Assembly (NCBI RefSeq): GCF_009923995.1
Contig: NZ_RFSK01000018.1
Location: 30,337 to 94,336, forward strand
Direction of reading: 5' to 3'
Length of the DNA: 64,000 nucleotides
Source: Janthinobacterium sp.
Lineage (GTDB): Bacteria; Pseudomonadota; Gammaproteobacteria; Burkholderiales; Burkholderiaceae_D
Part shown: piece by piece, positions 9,106-16,550 of the stretch
Layout of the letters: every line of letters starts with the position of its first letter
Position numbering within the stretch: the first letter of the stretch is position 1
Position numbers and translations under genes: made by a program
The notes under the pieces: generated by a model
Databases searched by the model: none
What the model was told of the DNA's origin: nothing
The model's input: only the letters and a program-made list of their open reading frames with translations

Positions 9106-9868
9106 CCATACCCTGTGCCTGCACCTGGCGCCGCAGGCGCTCTACGGCGTGCAGCGCCGCGCCGGCCGTCCCGTCGCGGACAGCGCTTTTCACGTGCCCA
9201 TCCTGAATCCCGGCGCCAGCTGGGAAGGGGCGCTGGCCGGCTTGCGCGACTGGCTCGAACAGCACCATGAAAAAAAGCTGCCGCTGGCCGTCAGCCTGGC
9301 CAGCCGCTGGTGCGCCATGCTGATGGTGCCGTGGAGCGGCGCCCTGCTCGATGCCGACAGCGCGCAGCGTTTTCTGCACAGCCAGTTCGGCGCCGTGTAT
9401 GGCGACGGCGCCCGCGCCTGGCGCCTGGCCGCCGACGGCGCGCCGTATGGCCAGCCGCGCCTGGCCTGCGGCATCGATGCGGCCCTGCTGCAGGGGATAC
9501 AGGAGGCGGCCGGCGCGCATGGCCGGCGCTGCCTGTCCATCGAGCCCATCGTGGGACCGGCGTGGCGCAGCATCGCCGGCGGCAAGCCGGCCGCCTTCGC
9601 CCTGGTAGAGGAGGGCCGCCTGCTGCTGGCGACGACCGGCGGCGGGCGCATCACGGCCCTGCACAGCCAGTCCTGCGACACGGCCTGGGGCGATGAACTG
9701 GAGCGGGCCTGGCGACGCTGGAACCTGCGCGCACCGCAGCTCGATGCCATCGAACAGGTGGCGCTGCTGGACTTGAGCGGCGTGCCGCAAGTGGCACTGT
9801 CGGCGCGCTTCCAGTCCATGCCAGCGGCCAGTCCGGCACACCTGATGCGGGAGACCGCATGGGCCTGA
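9092..9868 (+). CDS. PilM/GspL-like cytoplasmic platform protein (by position)
   Basis: A 258-aa soluble protein without membrane segments, overlapping the ATPase gene by 14 nt with a GTG start. It has an actin-like feel (phosphate-loop-like LVEEGRLLLATTGGGRITAL), but sequence resemblance to PilM or the GspL cytoplasmic domain is weak by eye. The order ATPase, this gene, then PilN- and PilO-like bitopic proteins matches pilMNOP and the mshI/mshJ arrangement. I therefore infer that it is the cytoplasmic partner linking the ATPase to the inner-membrane platform. A structure prediction is needed to confirm the fold. Confidence 0.65.
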   Translation: MSLIDHTLCLHLAPQALYGVQRRAGRPVADSAFHVPILNPGASWEGALAGLRDWLEQHHEKKLPLAVSLASRWCAMLMVPWSGALLDADSAQRFLHSQFGAVYGDGARAWRLAADGAPYGQPRLACGIDAALLQGIQEAAGAHGRRCLSIEPIVGPAWRSIAGGKPAAFALVEEGRLLLATTGGGRITALHSQSCDTAWGDELERAWRRWNLRAPQLDAIEQVALLDLSGVPQVALSARFQSMPAASPAHLMRETAWA

Positions 9869-10413
9869 GCCGCATCGAATTCATGCCCGCCAGCGCGGAG
9901 CAGGCTTTTTCCGGCTGGCGCCTGGTCCTGTGCCTGACCGGAGCCCTGTTCCTGCTGCCGGCCTCCCTGTTCTGGCTCGTACAGGCGCAGGAGGTGCGGC
10001 GCCTGGAAGCACAACTGGCGCAGCTGCAGCCCGCCAAGCCCGTGCGCGCGCCGCTGTCCGCCAGCCAGCAGCGCGAGCGCGACATCGAACTGAAACAGGT
10101 GGCCCTCGCCGTGCGGCAGCTCAACCTGCCCGTCACACGCCTGATCAAGACGGTGCAGGCGCCACGCGACGTGCGCGTCGCCCTCCTGGGGCTGGACCTG
10201 AATGCGCAGCAGGGCCAGGATGGCGCCAGCGCCCTGAAAATTGCTGCCGAAGCGGAAACGCCGCAGGACATGCTCAACTACCTGGCCTTCCTGAACCAGC
10301 AGCCCATGTTCAGCTCCGTGTACCTGCTCAAGCACGAGATGAGCGGCAGCGCGGACGCCAGCGCCCCTCAACATCCCTACCGTTTTCAGCTGGAGGCACA
10401 ATGGCGGCAATAA
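9859..10413 (+). CDS. PilN-like bitopic inner membrane protein
   Basis: A 184-aa protein with a single membrane helix near residues 22-43 (LVLCLTGALFLLPASLFWLV). A coiled-coil stretch (EVRRLEAQLAQLQ) and a periplasmic ferredoxin-like domain follow. This layout is that of PilN and of the C-terminal half of GspL, which form the periplasmic alignment complex with PilO. The start ATG overlaps the previous gene by 10 nt, implying translational coupling. Assignment rests on topology and gene order more than on residue identity. Confidence 0.72.
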   Translation: MGLSRIEFMPASAEQAFSGWRLVLCLTGALFLLPASLFWLVQAQEVRRLEAQLAQLQPAKPVRAPLSASQQRERDIELKQVALAVRQLNLPVTRLIKTVQAPRDVRVALLGLDLNAQQGQDGASALKIAAEAETPQDMLNYLAFLNQQPMFSSVYLLKHEMSGSADASAPQHPYRFQLEAQWRQ

Positions 10414-11021
10414 AACCCGTGCTGACGGTCCGCACGCAGCCTGCACGCCCGCGCCTGCAACTGCGCCTGCCGCCGCGCCTGCAGTGGGAAGCGCAGCACC
10501 TGTGGCGTACCCTGGGCTGGCCCTGCGCCATCGGCGCGGCCTGCCTGGCGCTGGCCGCCGTCGCCGTACAGCAGGGCAAGGCGCTGGCGGCGCGCCAGCA
10601 GCATCTGGCGACGCAACTGGCGGTGGCGGCAAGACAGTCGGCGCTGCCGCCGACACCCGCCACGCTCGATACGGAAGCCGACAGCCTGGCCGCCTTCCAC
10701 GCCTACCTGCCCGCACATGACAGCATTCCCGAGCAACTGAAAACCTTGCTGGAAGTGGCGCAAAAGAATGGCGTCACCCTGGCCAAGGCCGACTACAAGC
10801 CGCAGGAGGACGGCAACACGGCCTTCTTGCGCTATCAGGTCACCCTTCCCGTGAAGGCCGAATACGCGCAGCTGCAAGCCTTTATCGTCGACGCCCTGCA
10901 GGAACTGCCCACGCTGACGCTCGACTCCGTGCTGTTCAAGCGCGAGCAGATCGAGGCAGGCGAGATCGACGCACGCATCCAGTTCGTCCTGCTGGTGAAA
11001 AAGCCGGAGGTGCGTTCATGA
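10401..11021 (+). CDS. PilO/GspM-like bitopic inner membrane protein
   Basis: The ORF track extends this frame back to 9930. The real start is most likely ATG 10401 (MAAIKPVLTV), overlapping the PilN-like gene by 13 nt and giving 206 aa. One membrane helix (about residues 38-57, GWPCAIGAACLALAAVAV) is followed by a coiled coil and a periplasmic alpha/beta domain, as in PilO and GspM. It would dimerise with the PilN-like protein. The N-terminal 35 residues are basic and Pro-rich, longer than usual for PilO. Function is inferred from topology and operon position. Confidence 0.7.
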   Translation: MAAIKPVLTVRTQPARPRLQLRLPPRLQWEAQHLWRTLGWPCAIGAACLALAAVAVQQGKALAARQQHLATQLAVAARQSALPPTPATLDTEADSLAAFHAYLPAHDSIPEQLKTLLEVAQKNGVTLAKADYKPQEDGNTAFLRYQVTLPVKAEYAQLQAFIVDALQELPTLTLDSVLFKREQIEAGEIDARIQFVLLVKKPEVRS

Positions 11022-11557
11022 AAAAAGCCGTACTGGGGGCGGCCGCCGTGGCGACCCTGCTGGCCGCGATCTTCGCGCCCGAGGACGAAGGCAGCATCGT
11101 CGGGCCGGCCACGGCCACGCCGCGCCAGGTGGAGCGCGTGCCGGCACCAGCCATCGTCACGGCGGCCAGTACCGCGCCCGCCCGTTCCGCGCTGGCCATC
11201 GAGCCGCGCCGGGCACTCGACGATGACGAAGCTGCCACCTTGTTCGCCAAGCAAAGCTGGCAGCCGGAGACGCCGAAAAAAATCATGCTCGACCAGCAGG
11301 CGGCCCAGGCCACGCGCACCGTCGCCGCCATCGACCCGAATGCGCCGCCTCCGATGCCATTCCAGTTCCTTGGCCGCTTCGTCGACGAAGGCAAGGCCGC
11401 CTACTTCCTGCAAGCAGGCGAACGCAACGTGGTGGCGCGGCCCGGCGACACCCTGGAAGAACGCTACCGCTTCGACGGCGTGGTGCAGGGTTCCCTGCAA
11501 TTTACCTATCTGCCGCTCAACCTGAAACAGACACTCGCCGTAGGGGACCTCAATTGA
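11018..11557 (+). CDS. PilP/GspC-like periplasmic connector protein
   Basis: A 179-aa protein starting with ATGA overlap on the previous gene. An N-terminal membrane anchor or uncleaved signal (residues 3-19) leads into a Pro/Ala-rich linker. A C-terminal beta domain follows, containing PFQFLGRFVDEG and a V(V)ARPGDTL-like turn. That beta-strand pattern resembles the HR domain of GspC and the PilP/MshK domain, which contact the secretin N0 domain. I infer it connects the inner-membrane platform to the secretin encoded next. It has no lipobox, unlike classical PilP. Confidence 0.65.
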   Translation: MKKAVLGAAAVATLLAAIFAPEDEGSIVGPATATPRQVERVPAPAIVTAASTAPARSALAIEPRRALDDDEAATLFAKQSWQPETPKKIMLDQQAAQATRTVAAIDPNAPPPMPFQFLGRFVDEGKAAYFLQAGERNVVARPGDTLEERYRFDGVVQGSLQFTYLPLNLKQTLAVGDLN

Positions 11558-13455
11558 AACGACGCGCACCACGTACGATCTTCACCCTGCTGCCCATGCT
11601 GTCCCTGCTGGCTGGCTGCGCCGGCAACCAGGCCTACAACGATGGCCAGGCTATGCTGGGCGCGGGCCACACGCAGCAAGGGCTGGCCCTGCTGGAACAG
11701 GCGGCACAAGCCGAACCGACGAATGCGAAGTACCGCATCGCCGTCACGAACGGCAGGATGCGCGCCCTGAACAAGCTGAATGGCGCTGCGGAAGCGCTGC
11801 GCCAGCAAGGTAATTTACCCGAAGCGCAAGCGCTGTACCGCCAGGCGCTGGCCCTGGACGCCAGCGACGACGTGGCGCAGCGGGGCCTGGCCAGCGTGGC
11901 GCAGGACGAGCGCCACCGCAAGCTGGTGCAGGAAGCACAGGCCAGCTATCAGCGCGGCGGCGACGCGAATGTAGCGCAGGCGCAGGAAGCCTTGCGCCAG
12001 GTGCTGCAGGAGCGTCCCGCTCAGCGCGACGCGCTGGCCCTGAAAAGCCGCATCGGCGACGAACAGGCCAAAGCCCGCCCGGCCGGCGGCAAGCTGGCCG
12101 CCGCCTACCGCAAACCCGTGACCCTCGAATTTCGCGACGCGCCCCTGCGCTCCGTGTTCGATTTTCTCGGCAAGGTCTCCGGCCTGAACTTCGTCTTCGA
12201 CAAGGAAGTCGATCCCGCCCTGCGCGCCACGATCTCCGTGCGCGACACCAGCATCGAGGAAGCCATCGCCATGCTGCTGGGCGCGAACCAGCTGGAACAG
12301 AGCGTCACCAGCGACAAGTCCATCACGATTTACCCGAACACGCCGCAAAAGGTGAAGGATTACCAGCAGCTGGTGGTGCGCACCTTCTTCCTCGCCAATG
12401 CGGACGTCAAGACGGTGGCGTTTTCCATCAAGACCCTGCTCAAGGCCAAGGATGTCGTCACCGACGAACGCCTGGGCATCATCATGCTGCGCGATACGCC
12501 GGAAATGGTGCGCATGGCCGAGCGCATCATCAACGTACAGGACCTGGCCGACCCGGAAGTGATGCTGGAGGTGGAAGTACTGGAAGTCAAGCGCACGCGC
12601 CTGATGGAGCTGGGCATCCGCTGGCCGGACCAGGCCAGCCTGACCCTGGCGGGCAGCGGCACGGGCCTGGGCGGCCTGAAAGTGGCCGACCTGCGCCGCA
12701 TCAACGGCGAGAATATCAACCTGGGCATCGGCGGCGTCACCCTGAACGCCAACAAGACCGACAGCGACAGCAACATCCTCGCCAACCCGCGCATCCGCGT
12801 GCGCAACAAGGAAAAGGCCAAGATTCTCATCGGCGACCGCGTGCCCGTGATTACCGTCACGACGAACAACGGCGTCAGTTCCGACAGCGTCAATTACATC
12901 GACGTGGGCCTGAAGCTCGACGTCGAGCCGAACGTGTATCTTGATGACGAAGTGGCCATCAAGATCAACCTGGAAGTATCGAACGTCGTCAAGGAAGTCA
13001 TCAGCAAGACGGGCACGCAAGCGTACCAGATCGGTACGCGCAGCGCCTCCACGGTGCTGCGGCTGAAGGATGGCGAGACGCAGGTGCTGGCGGGCCTGAT
13101 CAGCGACGAAGACCGGGGCACGGCCAACAAGGTGCCCGGCGTGGGCGAACTGCCCGTGCTGAACCGCCTGTTCGGCAGCCAGAAGGATGACGCCATGCGC
13201 AGCGAGATCGTGCTGTCGATCACACCGCGCCTGCTGCGCAGCATCCGCCGCCCGGACCTGATGACGGCCGAATTCAATTCCGGCACCGAGGCCTCCGTAG
13301 GCGGACGCGCCAGCGTGGGCGGCAGCCCGGATTCCGTCGCCGCACCCGAACAGGCCGCGCCGCGCGCCGGTTCGCCCATGACGGGCGGCGACGAGGCGCC
13401 TGCCGGCGACAAGTCTGCCGCTACGCCCGCCGCCACCGTCAAGGGCGGCCAGTGA
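11554..13455 (+). CDS. Lipoprotein secretin (GspD/PilQ/MshL-like) with N-terminal repeat region
   Basis: A 633-aa outer-membrane channel. It starts at TTG 11554, overlapping the previous stop as TTGA, with a strong GGGGA ribosome binding site 7 nt upstream. The signal ends in the lipobox LLAGC (Cys22), so it is probably its own pilotin-like lipoprotein. Residues about 30-150 look like TPR-type helical repeats (QGLALLEQAAQAEPTNAKYR, EAQALYRQALALD). The secretin N-domain (LEFRDAPLRSVFDFLGKVSG) and a KH-like N1 domain follow. The beta-barrel secretin domain has the signature VPVITVTTNNGVSSDSVNYIDVG and LAGLISDEDRG. TPR repeats fused to a secretin are unusual for classical GspD but known in MshL/Geobacter-type systems. 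A Ser/Ala-rich tail follows the barrel. Confidence 0.92.
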   Translation: MKRRAPRTIFTLLPMLSLLAGCAGNQAYNDGQAMLGAGHTQQGLALLEQAAQAEPTNAKYRIAVTNGRMRALNKLNGAAEALRQQGNLPEAQALYRQALALDASDDVAQRGLASVAQDERHRKLVQEAQASYQRGGDANVAQAQEALRQVLQERPAQRDALALKSRIGDEQAKARPAGGKLAAAYRKPVTLEFRDAPLRSVFDFLGKVSGLNFVFDKEVDPALRATISVRDTSIEEAIAMLLGANQLEQSVTSDKSITIYPNTPQKVKDYQQLVVRTFFLANADVKTVAFSIKTLLKAKDVVTDERLGIIMLRDTPEMVRMAERIINVQDLADPEVMLEVEVLEVKRTRLMELGIRWPDQASLTLAGSGTGLGGLKVADLRRINGENINLGIGGVTLNANKTDSDSNILANPRIRVRNKEKAKILIGDRVPVITVTTNNGVSSDSVNYIDVGLKLDVEPNVYLDDEVAIKINLEVSNVVKEVISKTGTQAYQIGTRSASTVLRLKDGETQVLAGLISDEDRGTANKVPGVGELPVLNRLFGSQKDDAMRSEIVLSITPRLLRSIRRPDLMTAEFNSGTEASVGGRASVGGSPDSVAAPEQAAPRAGSPMTGGDEAPAGDKSAATPAATVKGGQ

Positions 13456-13934
13456 GCTGGCCCATGAAGCCGCGCGGCTTTACCTTCATCGAGCTGATGA
13501 TCACCCTGGCGATCATGGCGACCTTGGCCACGGTCGCCGTGCCGATGGCGCAGGTGGCGCAGCAAAGGGCGAAGGAACACGAATTGCGCAGTGCCCTGAT
13601 CGAGATCCGCGAGGCCATCGATGCCTACAAACGCGCTTCCGACAATGGCCGCATCAAGCTGTCGCTGGGCGCTTCCGGCTATCCGAAGAAGCTCGATGAA
13701 CTGGTCGAGGGTGTGCCCGACCAGCGCAGCCCCTCGAAGCAGAACATGTATTTTCTGCGCCGCCTGCCGCGCGATCCGTTCCAGCCACGGGAAGAAGGCA
13801 GCGCAGCCGACAGCTGGAACAAGCGCGCCTATGCCTCGCCGCCCGACAATCCCAGCGAAGGCGAAGACGTGTTCGACGTCGCCTCGCGCTCGACCAAGGC
13901 GGGCCTGAACGGCGTGCCGCTCAATCAATGGTGA
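13452..13934 (+). CDS. Type IV pilin-like/pseudopilin protein (GspG-type)
   Basis: A class III signal RGFTFIELM is followed by a long hydrophobic helix: cleavage after Gly and methylation of the new Phe1 are expected, and Glu5 is present. The ORF opens at GTG 13452 (GTGA overlap with the secretin stop), but ATG 13464 (MKPRG|FTFIEL) gives the more typical short leader and a 156-aa precursor. The soluble part contains the YPKKLDELV and LPRDPF motif arrangement of GspG-like pseudopilins, which align the segments before the conserved DPW-like region. It would form part of the pseudopilus. No prepilin peptidase gene is in this operon, so processing must come from elsewhere in the genome. Confidence 0.9.
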   Translation: MSWPMKPRGFTFIELMITLAIMATLATVAVPMAQVAQQRAKEHELRSALIEIREAIDAYKRASDNGRIKLSLGASGYPKKLDELVEGVPDQRSPSKQNMYFLRRLPRDPFQPREEGSAADSWNKRAYASPPDNPSEGEDVFDVASRSTKAGLNGVPLNQW

Positions 13935-14323
13935 CCGACATGTCCTACCCGTACTTGCGGCGTGGCTTTACCCTGGTCGAACTGCTGGTGGTGCTGGCCA
14001 TCATTTCGCTGCTGCTGACGATCGCCATTCCCCGCTATTTCGGTTCGGTGGAAAAGTCGAAGGAGGTCGCCCTGAAGGAAAACCTGCAGGTGCTCAGGAG
14101 CGGCCTGGATAAATACTATGCCGACAAGGGCGAGTATCCGGCCGCGCTGGCCGACCTGGTCACCCACCATTATTTCCGCAGCGTGCCCATGGACCCCGTC
14201 ACGGAGTCGTCCGCCACGTGGCAGCTGGTGCCGTCGCCGAATGGCGAAATCGGCGGCGTGGCCGACGTGCGCAGCGGCGCCAAGGGCAAGACGCGCGAGG
14301 GCATCCCGTTTGAACAGCTCTAG
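13928..14323 (+). CDS. GspG-like major pseudopilin
   Basis: A 131-aa precursor with the class III signal RRGFTLVELLVVLAIISLLL, including Glu5 after the expected Gly-Phe cleavage. The mature helix is followed by a compact domain with YYADKGEYPAALADLV and VPMDPVT, the segments that define GspG pseudopilins. The ORF starts at ATG 13928 inside the previous gene; the in-frame ATG 13940 (MSYPYLRRG) is an equally good start. It is probably the major filament subunit of this system because it is the most GspG-like of the three pilins here. No obvious calcium-site motif is visible. Confidence 0.9.
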   Translation: MVTDMSYPYLRRGFTLVELLVVLAIISLLLTIAIPRYFGSVEKSKEVALKENLQVLRSGLDKYYADKGEYPAALADLVTHHYFRSVPMDPVTESSATWQLVPSPNGEIGGVADVRSGAKGKTREGIPFEQL

Positions 14324-14846
14324 TTTTCGACGCCGTGCGCGGGGATTTGCATACGTCTGGACCCTGCTGCTGGTGGCCTTCATGGGCGTGGGCCTGGTCG
14401 TGGCCAGCGAACTGCTAGCCACGGCCGCGCGGCGCGACAGGGAGCGCGAGCTGCTGTTCATCGGCCATGAATTCCGCAATGCGCTGGGGCGCTACTATGA
14501 CAGCACGCCAGCCGACGGCCGCCCGCGCTACCCGCTGACCCTGCAGGAACTGCTGAAAGATCCGCGCTTCGCCAACGCCCGGCGCCATCTGCGCCGCGTG
14601 TATGCGGACCCCGTCACGGGCAAGGCGGAATGGGGACTGCTGCGCCAGGAAGGACGCATCGTCGGCATCCATTCCCTGTCGCCGCAGCTGCCCATCAAGC
14701 AGGACAACTTCCTTGATGAAGACGCCAGCCTGCGCCGCAAACAGCGCTACGCGGACTGGCAGTTCACCTATCCGCACGACCTGGTGCTGGCCCCGCCCGA
14801 TGCCGCTGGCGGGGTGCCCGGCCTCAAGCCGAAAGGCGCAAACTGA
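14310..14846 (+). CDS. Minor pseudopilin-like protein lacking Glu5
   Basis: The ORF track gives an over-extended frame from 14118. The likely start is TTG 14310, 9 nt after a GAGGG ribosome binding site and overlapping the GspG stop, giving 178 aa. The N-terminus is basic (RRRARG) followed by FAYVWTLLLVAFMGVG. If cleaved after Gly, position 5 of the mature protein is Trp, not Glu. Minor pseudopilins of the GspK type also lack Glu5 and sit at the filament tip. The soluble domain is 140 residues, with YPLTLQELLKDPR and YADPVTGKAEWGL resembling a pilin fold. It closes the operon. Confidence 0.78.
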   Translation: MNSSSFRRRARGFAYVWTLLLVAFMGVGLVVASELLATAARRDRERELLFIGHEFRNALGRYYDSTPADGRPRYPLTLQELLKDPRFANARRHLRRVYADPVTGKAEWGLLRQEGRIVGIHSLSPQLPIKQDNFLDEDASLRRKQRYADWQFTYPHDLVLAPPDAAGGVPGLKPKGAN

Positions 14847-14902
14847 TATCATGCGGCTTTCCGCAACACGCATCGGCATCACGCATCGAACAAGGAGCAG
14901 GC

Positions 14903-16126
14903 ATGAGCATAGGTGGCACTTCCATCGAACAGGCATTGGCATCGCTGTCGGACATGACGTCCGGCATGGTCGCCATCGGCAAGGACGAACACGCGCAGCG
15001 CATCGCCAAGGCGCAGGCATTCATGCGCCAGCAGGGCATCGCCGCGATCTATCTGAACGCGGGATCCAACCTCACCTATTTCACGGGCACCAAATGGTAT
15101 GCCAGCGAACGCATGGTGGGCGCCATCCTGCCGGCCAGCGGAGATATCGAATATATCGCGCCCGCCTTCGAGGAAAGCACCCTCACGGGTTTCATGCTTA
15201 TCGAAGGCAAGGTCAATTGCTGGGAGGAGCATGAAAGCCCGTATCAGCTGTTCGTCGACGTGCTGGCGCGCATGGGAATCGCCCAGGATGCCGCCGCGCC
15301 GCCGCGCGTGGGCATCTGCGAAAGCGCCGCCTTCTTCATCTACGACGGCATCCGGCCGCTGGCGCCAGGCTATATGCTGGAAAACGCCCGCGCCGTCACG
15401 GCGTACTGCCGCAGCCGCAAGTCCGCGGCGGAAATCGCCCTGATGCAGCGCGTGATGGACATGACCCTGGCCGTGCACGTGGCTACGGCCAGCATGCTAT
15501 ATGAAGGCATCACGACGGTGGAAGTGGAAGAATTCATCCAGCGCGCGCACCGCAAGGTGGGCGCGCCGCGCTCGTATTTCTGCATCGTGCTGTTCGGCGA
15601 AGCGACGGCCTATCCGCACGGCGTCAACTACGTGCAGACCCTGAAGGCGGGTGATACGGTGCTGATCGACACGGGCTGCCAGGTAATGAACTACATTTCC
15701 GACATCACGCGCACCTATGTGTTTGGCGACATCAGCGAGCGCCAGCGCTCCGTGTGGAACAGCGAAAAGGCGGCGCAGGCCGCGGCGTTTGCCGCCGCCC
15801 GGCTGGGCGTGCCCTGCGGCGACGTGGACCGCGCCGCCCGCGTCTCTTTGGCGTCGGACGGCTTCGGCCCCGGCTACAAGCTGCCCGGCCTGCCGCACCG
15901 TACGGGCCACGGCATCGGCCTCGATATCCACGAATGGCCTTACCTGGTCGGCAATGACACCACGCCGCTGGACGTGGGCATGTGCTTCTCGAACGAGCCG
16001 ATGATCTGCATCCCCGGCGAATTCGGCATCCGCCACGAAGACCATTTCTACATGACGGAAAACGGCCCGCGCTGGTTCACCGAACCGGCGCACAGCATCG
16101 ACGACCCGTTCGGCTTGCAGGCTTAA
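14903..16126 (+). CDS. M24-family metallopeptidase (Xaa-Pro dipeptidase/creatinase fold)
   Basis: A 407-aa cytoplasmic pita-bread enzyme. The N-terminal creatinase-like domain (about 1-170) precedes the M24 catalytic domain, whose five metal ligands are all visible: D256 (LIDTG), D267 (SDITR), H336 (RTGHGIG), E365 (SNEPM) and E379 (RHEDH). The family removes N-terminal residues before proline or splits Xaa-Pro dipeptides. A creatinase-like activity cannot be excluded, but the intact metal site argues for a peptidase. A clear AAGGAG ribosome binding site precedes ATG 14903, 56 nt after the pseudopilin operon, so read-through is possible. Its stop codon shares bases with the end of the chemoreceptor remnant on the other strand. 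Confidence 0.92.
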   Translation: MSIGGTSIEQALASLSDMTSGMVAIGKDEHAQRIAKAQAFMRQQGIAAIYLNAGSNLTYFTGTKWYASERMVGAILPASGDIEYIAPAFEESTLTGFMLIEGKVNCWEEHESPYQLFVDVLARMGIAQDAAAPPRVGICESAAFFIYDGIRPLAPGYMLENARAVTAYCRSRKSAAEIALMQRVMDMTLAVHVATASMLYEGITTVEVEEFIQRAHRKVGAPRSYFCIVLFGEATAYPHGVNYVQTLKAGDTVLIDTGCQVMNYISDITRTYVFGDISERQRSVWNSEKAAQAAAFAAARLGVPCGDVDRAARVSLASDGFGPGYKLPGLPHRTGHGIGLDIHEWPYLVGNDTTPLDVGMCFSNEPMICIPGEFGIRHEDHFYMTENGPRWFTEPAHSIDDPFGLQA

Positions 16127-16305
16127 GCGGCCTGCGCCAACGCCAGCCGCCGCACCGCCGGCGCGCTGGTGATCGCTGGCGCACCGGCCGGCGCCAGCTT
16201 GAACACGGCCAGCGCCGTGCCCAGCTGCACGGCCTGTTCCTGCAGCGATTCGGCCGCCGCGACGCTTCTGCCACCAGGGCCGAATTCTGCTGCGTCATCT
16301 GGTCC
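16123..16305 (-). pseudogene. 3-prime remnant of a methyl-accepting chemotaxis protein gene, frameshifted
   Basis: On the minus strand the sequence encodes MDQMTQQNSALVAEAS in one frame, then AAAESLQEQAVQLGTALAVFKL in the next. Joined, these give the typical C-terminal end of an MCP signalling domain. A single-base deletion near 16261 breaks the frame, and homology stops abruptly around 16305, where the sequence turns AT-rich. All upstream MCP domains are missing. It is a decayed fragment left by deletion or rearrangement. The stop (TAA) overlaps that of the convergent M24 peptidase. Confidence 0.82.
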
Positions 16306-16550
16306 ATGTGGCATGTGACCAGCGAGCAAAACCATGCTACAGAGAAAAGACTTTGCTTTGGAAAGTTTTCTGCTGGCAATGCGCTATTTCACCGATTTTC
16401 AAGGAAAAAGCACGCGTTTTAGAAGTTTTTTTCTAAAACAGCACCTCATGCAAAACCACACTTTTGCCTATATTTTTCATACACGTATGGATGATTCAGC
16501 CAGCAAGAAACCTTGGCATCCTGCCCGGCGCGCCAGGGTTTCTTAATCCT
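16306..16550. other. AT-rich non-coding patch
   Basis: No gene is supported. Base composition is visibly lower in GC than anything around it (roughly 16320-16500). A 9-bp inverted repeat, GTTTTAGAA with TTCTAAAAC around a 6-nt loop, lies at 16416-16439. The patch abuts the truncated chemoreceptor tail, so it may mark an old insertion or deletion junction. No transposase, terminal inverted repeats or target duplication could be recognised. Confidence 0.5.
16505..16544 (-). terminator. Terminator-like hairpin after the amidase gene
   Basis: AAGAAACCTTGGC (16505-16517) pairs with GCCAGGGTTTCTT (16532-16544) over 13 positions with one G-U wobble, around a 14-nt loop. On the minus strand it starts 6 nt after the amidase stop and ends in a T-rich arm, as expected for an intrinsic terminator. 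Confidence 0.6.

Noticed and set aside
16416-16439. Inverted repeat GTTTTAGAA/TTCTAAAAC considered as an IS end or attachment site
   Set aside because: There is no second copy, no transposase and no target duplication in the window. It is only noted as part of the AT-rich patch.
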